From Hermatobates lingyangjiaoensis (Eukaryota > Arthropoda > Insecta > Hemiptera > Hermatobatidae), in NCBI GenBank assembly GCA_026182355.1, contig JAPFBL010000236.1, positions 310,001 through 374,000 on the forward strand: DNA of 64,000 nt, read 5' to 3'. The notes below the pieces were generated by a model. It saw only the letters and a program-made list of their open reading frames with translations, did not search any database and was not told where the DNA came from. A program made the position numbers and the translations under genes. Of the stretch, positions 23,201 to 35,480 are shown in pieces (within the stretch, counting starts at the first letter, position 1; every line of letters starts with the position of its first letter).

Positions 23201-24141
23201 ACGAGGGTCGTCCAGAAAATAAGTTCCGTTTTGGTCTGTAGGGCGGTAGGAGTGGTTTTTGCCAAATCCGGCAACACCGCTCGAAAGAAGAGAGGTGGGG
23301 GAATAGAATGAGAGGTGGGGGACCTCAGTCGGTCAATTACCAACGTCAGGGCAGGTAGTTGAAATGGAGCCCTCCATGTCACGTCCCGCCACCTCGATCC
23401 CCGTTCCTCTCGAGTTGTTTTGCGCGGAGTGATTCAATTTCTTTATGCACAGGGTTTCAAATCAGTTCAAATTCACGAACAGCTCATTTCTGTTTATGGA
23501 GAAGGTGTAATGAGTGAATCAATGGTGAGGAGATGGGTACGTGAATTTAAGGCGGGAAGACATTCAGCTCTCTAGGGACCCACCGGGCGGAAACTTTCCG
23601 AAAGTCAAGTTTTTCCGAGACGATCTCATGGATGAGGGATCGTGAGATGTCTGGGAAACTCAGGTGGAGTTCATCCAGGGTTGAACGACGATCTTTGCGA
23701 ATTGCATTGTCGATTTCTGCGACAATTTCGTCCGTCACAACTGAGGGTCTGCCTCTCCCACTTTCATCCTCAAGTGAATGTCTTCCCGCCTTAAATTCAC
23801 GTACCCATCTCCTCACCATTGATTCACTCATTACACCTTCTCCATAAACAGAAATGAGCTGTTCGTGAATTTGAACTGATTTGAAACCCTGTGCATAAAG
23901 AAATTGAATCACTCCGCGCAAAACAACTCGAGAGGGAACGGGGATCGAGGTGGCGGGACGTGACATGGAGGGCTCCATTTCAACTACCTGCCCTGACGTT
24001 GGTAATTGACCGACTGAGGTCCCCCACCTCTCATTCTATTCCCCCACCTCTCCTCTTTCGAGCGGTGTTGCCGGATTTGGCAAAAACCACTCCTACCGCT
24101 CTACAGACCAAAACGGAACTTATTTTCTGGACGACCCTCGT
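23201..24141. mobile_element. Fold-back mariner element
   Basis: Left arm 23201-23569 and right arm 23774-24141 are inverted copies of the first ~369 bp of a mariner (TIR ACGAGGGTCGTCCAGAAAAT, flanked by TA). They are separated by about 205 bp that continue the right-hand copy's coding sequence. No 3' half of the transposase exists, so the whole element consists of two 5' ends joined head to head. Confidence 0.85.
23547..23978 (-). pseudogene. mariner transposase N-terminal region
   Basis: 143 codons beginning MEPSMSRPAT. Residues about 20-120 give the paired helix-turn-helix DNA-binding region typical of mariner transposases (FKSVQIHEQLISVYGEGVMS, MVRRWVREFKAG, RGRPSVVTDEIVAEID, FPDISRSLIHEIVSEKL, then ARWVPREL). 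The intact family protein is about 345 residues with a D,D34D catalytic domain. That domain is wholly absent here. The opposing copy (from 23362, plus) starts with the same residues but shifts frame after the first ~17 codons. Confidence 0.8.
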
Positions 24142-24143
24142 AT

Positions 24144-24274
24144 ATATAAAGATTTCACATAAACACGTGAAACAACAATCAATTGAGTTGGGTTTTTGAC
24201 TCTGATGAAGACCGCTTGTTACGGTTGAAAGATCTTAGTCTTGTTTTCCCATTCTTATTGTGGTTTAATCATAT
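24144..24274 (+). mobile_element. PLE-A terminal repeat with intact hammerhead
   Basis: A short minus-orientation stub (AGATTTCACATAAACACGTG, 24150-24180) is joined to a plus-orientation terminal repeat ending TTATTGTGGTTTAATCATATA at a (TA)n tract. Confidence 0.7.
24198..24240 (+). ncRNA. Candidate hammerhead ribozyme (PLE-A)
   Basis: GACT 24198-24201; CTGATGA 24202-24208; extra A 24209; stem II GACCG/CGGTT with loop CTTGTTA; GAAA 24227-24230; palindromic AGATCT as stem III; H17 = T; AGTC 24237-24240 complementary to GACT. Outer GGG/CCC can extend stem I across a T-rich internal loop. All core residues are present. Cleavage is inferred, not shown. Confidence 0.65.
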
Positions 24275-24781
24275 ATATATATACTAGAATTTAAAAAAGA
24301 ACACATAGAAAGGAAACCACTGAACTCACTACTATATTTCGATGTCCTCGTATTCAGGAAAAGAAGTGAATCGCTGCAAAGGCTGATAACGACTGACTTG
24401 GCGTTCGAACTGAAGCACTCAAACAGTGTAGCCAACTTTCGGAGGAAAGGTAGACAGGGAAGATAAAGAGATAAAAGTCAAATAAAAATTAAAAAATGAA
24501 AACATTTAACTAAAATAAAATTAAAAGCTGATAACAACTTTAAAAAAAAAAACATTAACGATTGAGGTTAAGCCCAGGAGCCGATCTACCGCCCAGAAGA
24601 CTAATAAGTGCTTCTTCTGAAGCCCTCAGAGTAACTTTCGAATTAGTCTGATCAATCTGCCTCAGGACCTGTACACGGAAACAGTCATTAAAACTGAGTC
24701 CGTGAGAACTGGCATGAGTAGCAACGAGGAGGTCACTGCGTTTGCCAACGGATGACCTGTGATTATTCATACGCAATAATA
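24275..24781 (-). mobile_element. Truncated PLE-B element
   Basis: Same design as 22490-23170: GIY-YIG tail, UTR, a degenerate B motif (24330-24365, CTGAATACGAGGACATCGAA) and a (TA)n boundary. Confidence 0.7.
24555..24781 (-). pseudogene. PLE-B GIY-YIG endonuclease tail
   Basis: Open frame RMNNHRSSVGKRSDLLVATH then SFNDCFRVQVLRQIDQ, KVTLRASEEALISLLGGRSA and PGLNLNR-stop. It is about 70% identical by eye to the tail at 22797-23170 but without the internal stop. It begins right after the YIG strand because the copy is truncated at about 24781, so the GIY and YIG strands are missing. Confidence 0.7.
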
Positions 24782-24788
24782 TATACCA

Positions 24789-24791
<3 letters not shown>

Positions 24792-24822
<31 letters not shown>

Positions 24823-24848
24823 CGTATTTTGGTACATGGTTATAAGAG

Positions 24849-24911
<63 letters not shown>
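24792..24911. repeat. (TA)n, A-run and (GA)n microsatellites
   Basis: (TA)n 24792-24820, poly-A 24849-24876, (GA)n 24877-24911. The frames that cross it are compositional artefacts. Confidence 0.95.
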
Positions 24912-24913
<2 letters not shown>

Positions 24914-26698
24914 ATCAGTTACTTGATACGACAATATATCAATTTCAAAACAGAAAGCAGGAATTTTTATTGTTTTAAATCCAACATTTAATTGCAACGG
25001 ACAAATTTAAAACCATCTTCACAGGATGAAGAATGGAGAATAATATGTCAAAATAATATAAGTATTAAACATAATTATTCCAAACCTCTAACCTAATATC
25101 TTATAACAATTCTTTTTCAGATGCCATACTTCTTGATATGAAGAAGGTTTCAAATTAAACTGTCCCCTGTCTTTGAAGGTATTGTATAAGTCTGAAAAGA
25201 TTATCAATTTCTATGCATTTTCTTTTAGTTAAATTATTAAGTCGACATCATTATCAAGTTTTTCCTGTACATAAGTAGATAATTGTGTAGTATAGCTGTA
25301 GATAAGTAGAACTGTTGTGTAATAAGTACAGTTGTAGAATAAATAGTTGTAGATAGATAAATCTGTAATGTATAAAGTATAGCGGATGAATATCAATAGT
25401 CTATTACGACTTTGAAGTGGGTAAACAAGTTTTGGACTACAATAGATCTAAGATTAAGTGACTTTGTAGAGATATATTCATGTGTATTAAGGTGCGATTG
25501 GTTAAATAGTTGGGTATTGGTGGTTTAAATATTGATTGAGGGAGAAAAATGTGCGAATGAATATGAAGCTTCAAAATGGTCCTTTAACATCAAGTAATGG
25601 GTCGATTAAGCTGGGTTATCTAATCACGATGTTTGACCTTTTATACTGACCATGTTAATTTTATATAGTGAATATCACAATACGTAGGAGATGGAATGGC
25701 CCAGGGGAAGGTGACTGGGAGATATGGAGGAAGTGGAGTTTAGCCGGAGGGTGACTAGAGATCTAGAGGCCGATATCAAAAGCAAAGCAAGGTCGCCTCA
25801 TGTCCAGTCAGTGTTTTTAGAAGACTGCATCAGAACATGTGCGATTAACAGCCAACCTACTAGATAATGAAATCGCTTCATTCAAACTAGCTCCAGTAAG
25901 GTCTCGCCTCGACGTGATCCCCCGGCCTTGAGCCTACTCTTTTATTGAAACATCTCAACCACTTCCTGCTGTCATATCAAAATAAGTCTTTCCCTTGGGG
26001 CTGTCACTACAAGGACTTTGCAAATAACATGTTATTAACAATATGTTTTTGGACAAAGCCCATTGTCTACGTTGCAATTATGCCTCATTTTACAGATTGA
26101 CGTATCCATCAGCCACACGCTAAAAGGGAAACCTAATTTGATTAAAGAAGCAGAGCAGATCAAAGGAATTTAAAATGCACATATCATTTTATTCCTTTGT
26201 TTGCAAAGATGTTTGTCTGCTTATCTTTGCATCTGTTGGGTATATTTAATACTAGAATAGTGAACTGCATTCATCAAAAAAGGAACAATGATTATTGCGA
26301 AGTCTTTTAAACTGAACACATGTTACTACGTACGATATTCTTACTGTTTCATTATTGATCTCTATAATTTAATATTGAACGTAGATTCTGGAGAGCAACC
26401 ATCTGAATACATTTCTGTTCATATTGTTCTATAATAATAGAACTGAATTCATCAGTAAGGAATACAAACAAAAAATTGGAAGTTTGCTCCGTCGTTCAAA
26501 TGATGTGATTCCGGCAGGTTAAACATCAAAACGATCTGCTTGGGTGCTATACTACATCAATTCGTTTAAGATCTAATCAAGGACCAACCTATATTATATG
26601 CACGTCATAATTAGCAGTTAAGTACCTGAGTCTCAATCATTTCTGCTCAATTTTTTGGCTGCAATATGTAATTAGGCCCATAAGCTTAGGCAAAACTA
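24912..26698. other. Mostly unique sequence, PLE-like traces
   Basis: ACTTCTTGATATGAAGAAGG at 25130-25150 resembles the spliced form of the PLE-1 terminal region. The rest shows short GTAGATAAGTAGA-type local repeats (25270-25370) and a GC-richer unidentified patch at 25680-25960. No gene was recognised. Confidence 0.5.
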
Positions 26699-26830
26699 TT
26701 TTTTTTTTTTGTAGAAACCGATCCCCTCTCGGGTTAAAAGGTCAGTCCTTACAGTCTTTTTGTTGATCGAACGTTTAGGTACGATCACTCAGATCAGTGT
26801 CTAGAACTGTTGCCCGAGTTATGTCCCCTT
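26699..26830 (-). mobile_element. SINE 3' part (second copy of the 58.9-kb family)
   Basis: Shares TCAGTCCTTACAGTCTTTTT GTTGATCG-type sequence with 58890-58930 and has an A tail in minus orientation (T-run 26699-26710). The tRNA-like head is not recognisable. Confidence 0.5.
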
Positions 26831-29800
26831 CACCAAAACTAAATTAGTCTGCTATAAGAAAGAGTGTCATAAATTCCGTTCCCAAGGTATTTAGGTTAGG
26901 AGTTATAAATTAAACTACTTATACTCAGATGTCGTTGATGGTTGCCTCAAGGAGAGGTAATATTCTATAGGAAGATAGAGTATTTGGAACACGCTGACGA
27001 TTGGTTTAAGGATTAGACTAAATATGGGTGGGTCGCTTTTGTCTTTATTGACTGTAAGTCAAGCAATATTCAATGAATACTCATCTCAGTTGGATATCTA
27101 CATTGCTTAAATGCAGATTGATCTACATATTGAAATACAAGGTAGACGAATAGACTGATGAAATGTTGTGCAATACCTGTACATTTCAGTTAGACTGGAA
27201 AAAAGTTTTATTTGGAAAAAGATTGCTGTAAAAATTAAAGTCAAAATTTTAATAATTTCAATTTTTTAAGTCAAATAATTAAAACTACCTTATTTGAAGT
27301 ATACCAAAATTATTTAATATAATTTTTGAAACGGTTTTTACGTGCTATTATTACGTATATTTGTGGCCAGAATTAAAAAAAAAATCAAGTTTTTGATGAA
27401 ATATTTATCTGGATACAGTCACTCGGAGTCTTTTCATGCCCACTTTTTTTTCACGACCTTAATATTTGTTTATAAATTAATATATCTAGTAAAGTAATAA
27501 CTGAAATGTATTATTCAATATGTCGAAGTATTTATTTTGTTGGTGACAAGTTATGATTTACATATAGAAAACGTTAAATGATTCTGTCAGGTTGTTGAGT
27601 TAGGTAAGTAGTTAAGAAGGATAACTAAGTAAAAGGATACGCGGTGGAGGAGGCGGGCTGAGCAGGACGCTGACTCATTGGCTAACAGGTGTTTAAGAAG
27701 GTATAGACGCCGGTCAAACCGGTCTTGAGAGATTCTGTCCAAGTCTGGGGAATCGACGAAGGAATTAGTGTTGGAGAGCGCGTGACAAGCAACAAACAAT
27801 GTTACTGACTTGGCCAGTCAACCATGGCAAATGTAATTCAAGACCGAAACAATCTGTAAAGACCAGCTGGTGAAGCAATGGCCCAAGACTGGAGAAACTC
27901 CAGAGTCCTCGGCAACTACACGGGGCAACTTACTAAACCTTCTACATTAATGCCATAAACTTGTACATTTTCTTCATACATTTCTTTTAAGTCCATAATT
28001 ATAAATAACAACTTGAAAAAAAATATTAAAAAGAAATTATTGAACCAAACACATGTAAATACATACTATAAATTATAAAAAAAAAAAAAACTAAAAAAAG
28101 AGGCAACCAGCAAAAAGAAAAGGGCTTAAAGCTATAGTTTTCCTTTTACGAATTTGGTCCTTATTTAATTACCAAATAATTAATTTGGTAATTTGGCTGC
28201 TATATGTGGGAGAGTTATTAAATAATATTAAGTGTATTTATTAAACATATGATAAAAATAATGAGGAAAAAGCCACTAGGATATAAAAAAAAAGTAACTA
28301 AATAAATACTCTGAGGCCTTTCACGTTATGTATTCTGAGAGAAACTGAAATTAACTAAAAAAAAAGTAATATACAGGTAAAAACATGACTATCTGGTGGG
28401 GAAAATAACTATCTGGTTAAACTAGGTTACAATAGGACACTTTGATTGCAAAAGAAATAACGATAAAGTTACAAGAACACAAAATACAAAAATTAATATG
28501 GAGTATTACGAGAATGAAGTAGAAGGAGCAGTATGATTAAAGTACATATACGTATTAACCTGTTGCAAATTACCTACGGGTCCAATTTGTTTAACTATAC
28601 CCTCAATTAAAAGTTATTGAATCTAAAGAGGCCTGGACTGGCATTGATGAGGGTTTCAAAATTATTTTTAATGAGGGTACTTTCCACAATGTTTCTTTCA
28701 ATTTCTAAAGATAACAAAATCAGGTCTTAGGCATCTTTTGATTGATGAAATGACTTTTGTAACTGATCCGTTGACACAGATTGCTCAACTCCTCTAGTCT
28801 TCTCATTTAATATTTATGCAGTTTTACCTTAAGATAACTAAAGCGATAACTCTTCCCGTCTGCCATACAATGGCAAACCACGATGAGCCACAAAGCATCT
28901 TGTAAGCACAAATTTCTTTTTATTTTTCACGACATTTGTTGACAAGTGTTCTACTCCATTACCAAACATAACTGAGATATAATGCTTTTCAATAAAAGTG
29001 GAATACCCCTTTAAGACCCTCTTGAATAAACACCTTTCAGTGAAGGGTTCAATGTTCGTTCAGTTTTTTTCATTACACTGTCAATTATTATTCCTAGGGG
29101 TCTCAATTTTAACACTATATTAATAGACCTATTTAATATTGAAGAAATTCATCGCTGCATTGTTTCAATGATCTTATAGAAACACTTTTAAATGTAGCCT
29201 TCTTCATATTATTGGTATGGGTGGAAAAAAAATGAACATACAAAGAAACAAAAATTTTTTTGTATATTCTATATTCAATTTCATAAATATTCCAATGTTC
29301 ATAAACATCAAAAAATGGAGTCGTAAATTTCAACTTCCAATGTGAAATTGTTGGACAACCGTTTAAATTATCCAAAACAACAGAGATGCTTTCGCTGTAA
29401 GGGATAACACGTCATTCACATTGTGGAACGACTAAGACTTTTGTTAGTATTACATGATTAAATTTAGCTTAAAAAAACTTCATACATATGTTGTTCAGGA
29501 CTAGAAAAGACAGTTTTTTTATCCATTAACCACATGTCAAAAAAGTTTACTTTGAAAAGAGAAAAAAACTGTCTTCAACACAAAGAGAAATTAGTTCTAT
29601 AACTTTTGGTACAGAAGCAGACAACTTAATTTATAGATTTTTATAAATTTTTGTTCTTTTTTTTCTACAAAGTCAACAAACAATTTACAGGAATTCTTAA
29701 AGAGTGATTTGAACTCAAGGATAACCGAATACAGATTTTAGAGGATGAATAGTTCAGTTTCCAAACCAGATCCAATTGTTGTATAAGTGAATTTGGGAAC

Positions 29801-30186
29801 TACCAACTAAAGCAGAGAACATACTAATATGCTCTAACTATTCGGACAATTTAAAACCTACTCATGTATGACAGAGCTGCTTTCATTATAGGTTTACATT
29901 AATCAATGGATATAGAGCATGTAACATTATTATTATTTTGTTAATGCACTTTTAGTTTCTTAAGTTTGTTTTTGTTCTACTGAAACCTAGTTATACAAGT
30001 TCATTCCATTATCTTCCATTCAATTGTCTACAACTTTTTCTGTTCTTTTTTTTTTTGCATTTTATTTAGAATATTCTCTCTTGATATAAAGTGAAAAATT
30101 TCAGAGAGATTTTTAGAAATATTGTGTGAAATATAGAAAATATGTTATCGTGATTACTCAAACTAAGGTATATTATATGACATATA
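26831..30186. other. Unique sequence, no gene recognised
   Basis: AT-rich apart from a GC-richer island at 27630-27910. I looked at that island as a possible promoter or first exon, but found no splice-bounded coding motif. Low-complexity A-runs occur at 28015-28110. Confidence 0.5.
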
Positions 30187-30440
30187 TATATATAAATTTA
30201 CACATAAACACGTGAAATAACAATCAATGGTCAAACCACAATATGAAAATGTGAAAACAATACTAAGATCTTTCAACCCTACCAAGCGGTCTTCGTCAGA
30301 GTCAAAAACCCAACTGTTTGGGTCCAGACCAGAGTCCAAAAACCCAGAGTCCAATTAGATTTTTGACTCTGACAAAGACCGCTTTTTACGGTTGAAAGAT
30401 CTTAGCCTTGTTTTCCCATTTTCATATTGTGGTTTGATCA
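30187..30440. mobile_element. PLE-A inverted pair (degenerate)
   Basis: Minus arm 30193-30320 with motif 30261-30303 (stem II and stem I each damaged). Plus arm 30356-30438 with motif 30365-30406, where G8 of the core is changed (CTGACAA) and stem I ends in AGCC. (TA)n on both sides. Confidence 0.7.
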
Positions 30441-30544
30441 TATATATATATATCCACATACTATATATATGTACCCACATACTATTTTTCTTTGTAAAAT
30501 AATTTGTAATGTAATACTTAGTTTTTCTGTTTCAAAATTTATAC

Positions 30545-30676
30545 TTCTGAATATGAAAAAGGTTTTAAACAAAAACCGAAACGTTGGTAATGAGAGTTTA
30601 ATTTGAACCTGAAGAACTGACCGAGTCCCGATAAACTATAGTTTTGTTTCTATTCCACGGTCGATACTTTTATCAA

Positions 30677-30712
<36 letters not shown>

Positions 30713-30720
30713 TATATATA
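30545..30720 (+). mobile_element. PLE-1-type terminal repeat, spliced form
   Basis: ATACTTCTGAATATGAAAAA then GGTTTTAAACAAAAACCGAA and ACGTTGGTAATGAGAGTTTA match the PLE-1 3' region with no intron between ACTTCT and the post-intron segment. It ends in (TA)n at about 30685-30720. Confidence 0.65.
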
Positions 30721-31997
30721 AGACAAAATATATAAATAATTAGAAATAAGTGTTAATAAGACCGAAACAACGTAATTCGAGATGAAACCAGTAGCAAAAA
30801 TGATCACTTGTGAAAAATCGATGTTGTGTATGAAATATTATTGGATCTTCCTTTATTAAACTTAATACATCAGACACCATAAAATATTGGTTTATTCAAG
30901 TTATACTCAGTGTTAATGATAGCAATAGCTTTGTCTAAAGGGTTGACTGCTTACAGATAACTCTTAATTATTTCTCCTGAACTCCTTTGTTTACTTGACT
31001 TCTCTTTCCCAGCCTTTTATTCCCTTTCTTTCCACTTTACACTATTTAAAATTACTCTTTTTGTCTCCCTCCCTTCTAATACCACTCAGTTTGTGTCATA
31101 CTGCTGATGAAAACCAGTTGGTATGTTTGAAAGATCATGGTCATATTGCTGAATTTTTAACCAAGATTTAGACTTTGACCTGCATGTATATATATCACTT
31201 AAATGATGAAAAATTTATGTCGAAAAAAATGGTCAATAAGTTTAAAATTTTTCTAAAGTTAAATAGATATATAAGTAGGTTAAATTAATCTAATATTCAT
31301 AAGTTTGTTGTAAAAACTAGTCATATTTCCTTACACAAAAATTGTCTAGATTACAATATTCAGATATAAAAAACAACCCAGCTTATTGACGATGAGAGGA
31401 CCTCGTTAGAAGTCCAAATTGAATAGCACACGTCGTAGCATAATTCTATTCTTTATGGAAGTCTAGAGCAGTTTATTGACCCTAACTTATATGCCAGTTA
31501 ATTTCAAATATTCAAAAATTTCATGAGTTTTTTATTAATTCTAAACCTAGGAAATTCAATATTGGTTGTAATTTTACGTTTATTTATTTTGTGCTGTGTT
31601 TATTTTGTAAGCTTAATTTACTTTAGAACTTTATAAATTAAAAAAAAATATTAACAATAATTTCAACAACTACTCGTAGACTATATCTAGTACTAAGTAT
31701 TGTTCTTAAGGTAGTTTTGTAACTGGTAATGTTATATCAATCATACCTTAAAAAGTTCAGCGTTGGATTTTAACTAGTTTCTGAAGCCTAGTCGTTGGTT
31801 TATTGTGCTTCTGTTCCATTAGAACAACTCTACCTTGTGTGCTTCTGAAGCCCTTATACTTAATCTCCTCTCACCATTAATAACTCTTTATCTTTACAGT
31901 TTCATTTCAAATACCTTTTCGTTTTGTAACAGACTCAAAAGACAGTTTTCTAATAGCAGTCCTTTTTTTGGCAGCATGGTCTAAATTCCATAACAAT
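30721..31997. other. Mostly unique, one diverged PLE-A-like motif
   Basis: 31104-31142 has CTGATGA...GAAAGATCATGGTC, a distant PLE-A relative with altered stems. Otherwise no gene or repeat was recognised. Confidence 0.5.
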
Positions 31998-32205
31998 AAT
32001 AACATAACAGATTCAATGAATAGGTGTGTTATCTAATCGGGATTCGGTTAATTTTCTAGGTTCAAAAATCAAATTCTCGTTGCCGACGTTTCGGTTTTAT
32101 TTTAAAACCTTATTCATAGGCAGAAGTAAACATTTTTTGACTAGGAAAATGAAATTTACATTATTTAAAGGAACAACAATCTTAACCGGACAAAAACTGC
32201 AACTA
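31998..32205 (-). mobile_element. PLE-1 3' region, inverted copy lacking the intron
   Basis: The reverse complement matches 35400-35480 and 35611-35744 of the PLE-1 element, but joins TTTACTTCT directly to GCCTATGAATAAGG (junction between 32122 and 32121). The 130-bp intron is removed exactly. It ends at TGAATCTGTTAT, as PLE-1 does. Confidence 0.8.
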
Positions 32206-32423
32206 GAAACACACTATAATAACATAGTTATGGTGATTTGGAAGATAAAGAAAGGTAATGCAAATATATGTTATTCGAATGTAATTGATTCGCAGTTCTT
32301 ACATTCTTTTTCCTCTTACATGAAATATACAGGTATTTAAGTATTGTGCTCAGATCGAAATTTTGATATCGAGTTCATAATCCACGTTTTGAGATTTTCT
32401 GATTCCAATTAAAGGTTCTATTA

Positions 32424-32712
32424 ATGGTAAGAAAAAAAATGGTAAAAATACATGAATTCATCAGATCTATCACTCATCAAAGTGATTATAAATTCGATGA
32501 ATTCGTCAGATCTATCACTCATCAAAGTGATTATGAATTTGATGAATCCATTAGATCTATCACTCATCAAAGTGATTATAAATTCGATGAATTCATCAGA
32601 TCTATCACTCATCAATGTGATTATGAATTTGATGAATTCTTCAGATCTATCACACATCAAAGTGATTATGCATTTGATGAATTCATCTATTTTTACCATT
32701 TTTTATTTTAAC
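32424..32712. mobile_element. MITE-like unit enclosing a 45-bp tandem array
   Basis: The ends are inverted repeats of about 37 bp (AATGGTAAAAATACATGAAT at left; ATTCATCTATTTTTACCATT at right, one mismatch in this stretch). Between them lie five full 45-bp units starting at 32454, 32499, 32544, 32589 and 32634, plus a partial sixth. Because 45 is divisible by 3 and stops are rare, frames stay open on both strands. They are not genes. Confidence 0.8.
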
Positions 32713-33533
32713 ATAGAATCTTTTTGTGAAAGTGTGGATAATTTTTTATTCAGTTTTAAACATTGGACAAGCCACATGACTGGAGCTTTTATTTACTACA
32801 ATCAGTATGCCATTATACAAATCTTCAGAATTTTCTAGCATTGCACATTTTTTGTTAGATTGAGTAAAATAAAATAAATATCGTGGAAATACGTAATATA
32901 TTATTTTTAATATACCAATTTAGGATTGTAGAATTTTCAAGAAAAAAAAGGTCAGATGCTGTAAATATACTAATATCTACTTAGAAGCTTTTAATGAATG
33001 TACCCTGATTCCTGTATATATAGATGTGGATTGTTTAAGAATAAGAGGTTAATAAATAAAGTGATCAAGCAAGCAGGAAGGAAGAATGGCATATGTGAAA
33101 TGGAAGACGATAAGTGAAAGCGGTTAGTCAGGCTAGCTTTCGAAGTGGCTCTCCTCAATACTGAGGAAAAGGGATGAGAGGATGAGTTGCGTAAGGTTGC
33201 ATAAAAAAAAGAGGACATAGAACAGGCAACTTATCACAACATGAACTTTATCTTGACTACCAGGAAGTCAATAGGAGGACTTGTTCAGGAGGAAGGTCTG
33301 TTTGATTTCTCTGCTTCATCAAAGAGTTGTGTAACCTGAGCAAGCATAGGAAACCATCTGCGCCAAAGTTGTGTACTTTCCGAGAAATAGTTTTTAGAAC
33401 ACGGAAGAAGAATGAGCAAATTAGTTCAACATATTTTTGATAGTAAATGTTACACAGCTAGATAAAGTATATGTATAAAGCCAAATAGATGACTATTTAT
33501 ACCAAGACTTGAAGATGTACACAAATATACATA

Positions 33534-35319
33534 GTGTCTTCTTCAGTTCATCAACTATCTTGTTTACTTTATTTCGTAATGTTAAAAAGGCAAAATGCAT
33601 GTATAGAAAGTTGCTATAAGAAAACTTATAAGTTTTTAAGAGAACATAGAGAAATTGTGGTTTGTAAAAGTGACAAATCTGGTAATACTGTGATAATCAA
33701 AAAAGAAGAGTATAAAGAAAAAATGAAAACTCTCTTAGAAGATAGTGAAACATATTCAATTACAAGAAGAGATCCTTCATCAACATTACGAAATAAAGTA
33801 AACAAGATAGTTGATGAACTGAAGAAGACACTATGTATAGATCTACGTCAAGCTTCGAAATTAAAATCTTACAATGGAATAGCACCAAGAATATATGGTT
33901 TAGTGAAGCTACACAAGCCAGGTTTTCCTCTCCGTCCTATCGTGTCGTTCATTGGAAGTCCAACTTATGAACTGTCTAAATATATAGAGAAATATCTTAG
34001 TTACATTACTAACAAGAATGAATTGAATGTAAAAAAATCATTAGAATTCAAACAAGCCCTTTCAAATCAAATACTAAGTGATGACGTAATTATGATTTCA
34101 CTAGATGTTCAGTCGTTGTTTACTAATATACCTTTAGATCTAGCATTTGATTTAGTAAATAAACAGTGGAATAAGATTAGTTCACAGGTTGGAATGTCGA
34201 AAAAGGTTTTCCTTTCTATACTGGACCTTATATGTGAAGCAAGGTATTTCACCTTTGATGGTACTATTTATAAACAAAAATATGGATTACCAATGGGATC
34301 ACCAATTTCACCAGTTCTCGCAAATATAGTTATGATTGAACTATTGGAAAACAGTATCAATAAATTAGGTACGAAGGTGAAATTTATTAAATTATATGTG
34401 GACGATTTGTTTTTAATTATTGAAAAGGGAGAAGAAGAGAATGTATTAAATATATTTAATTCTTTTCATAATCGTCTACAATTCACTTGTGAAGTAGAGA
34501 AAGATGGAAATCTGCCATTCTTAGATGTGAAAGTTATAAGAGGTGAAAATGGCAATATCTTAACGGACTGGTTTAAAAAAACCTACCAGTGCTGCAAGAA
34601 TCCTGAACTACCATTCTTCTCATGCTATAAACCAAAAATTAAATTGCGTCCAAAATTTGGTTAAAAAAGTTATTGAAATAAGTAGTCCATGTTTTTTAAA
34701 TGAAAATAAGAAAAGGGTGAAATTATTGTTACAGAAAAATTGTTATCCGAAGAACTTAGTTGAACGATATTGGTTAAGATATTTAAGACAGCAACCAGCA
34801 CATTCAAATGAAGATCATGCTGAACTGGAAGTTATAAATAGGAAGTATTTCAAATTTCCTTATGTTGAGGGCTTATCACAATCAATTAGAAAAGTGTTCA
34901 AACGAAACGTACCTGAAGTTACACTGGCATTTTATAATAAAAGAAAAAATAAATCTTTATTTTCAAATTTGAAAGAAAAAATACCGAAGGAGTTACAAAG
35001 TAACCTCATTTATGCCATCAAATGTAAAGACTGTGACAAGTGTTACTATGGTGAAACTAGTCGTTTTCTCAAAGAAAGGTTGTACCAACATAATTATTCC
35101 ATAAGAACAAATAAAAGTAACGCAACAGCCTTAGCTGGGCATGCAATAAACGAGGGTCACACGTTCGATTTTGAAGATACAACTATAATAGAAAAAGAAA
35201 AAGATGAGCAAAGAAGGAAGACACTTGAGATGTTATATATTAAAAAGGATCTAAGTTCGATTAATCATAGAAGTGATATTACTAATTTAAGTAATATTTA
35301 TTCTGGAGTGTTGTGCTGA
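33534..35319 (+). pseudogene. PLE-1 reverse transcriptase / GIY-YIG endonuclease (one frameshift)
   Basis: The first frame (to 34664) holds the Penelope reverse transcriptase: IVVCKSDKSGNTVII at residues 41-55, YGLVKLHKP at 121-129, the first catalytic Asp in SLDVQSLFTNIP (189-200), GLPMGSPISP (251-260), the catalytic YVDD (288-291) and LPFLDV (327-332). At a run of seven A (about 34574-34581) the frame shifts by one. The second frame, entering before 34657, carries the linker and the endonuclease: IYAI and CYYGETSRFLKERLYQH give the GIY-YIG strands and conserved Arg, with a C-x2-C-x2-C cluster and Glu in TLEMLYIK as likely catalytic residue. All catalytic residues are present, so the frameshift may be recent, or an assembly error. 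The protein copies its RNA into DNA at an endonuclease-made nick. Position 33534 is simply the first ATG, not a genuine start. Confidence 0.88.
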
Positions 35320-35480
35320 GGTTTAGTGAAATTTGATTTATTTAGTTCCCTTGAGTGAACAGTGTTGAGGTTATTTGTAATGTTATCTTATTAGTCTAGT
35401 CGAAGGTTTTGTCCGGCTAACATTGTTGTTCCTTTAAATAATGTAAATTTCATTTTCTTAGTTAAAAAATTCTTACTTCT

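Noticed and set aside
24752..24997. ORFs over the (TA)n/A/(GA)n tract
   Set aside because: Microsatellite artefacts on both strands.
27587..27910. Promoter or first exon of the smoothelin-like gene
   Set aside because: GC-richer than its surroundings, but no splice-bounded coding segment or core promoter I could defend.
32421..32838. Three overlapping ORFs on both strands as a repeat protein
   Set aside because: The 45-bp period keeps frames open by arithmetic on both strands; inverted repeats bracket the array and no known motif appears.
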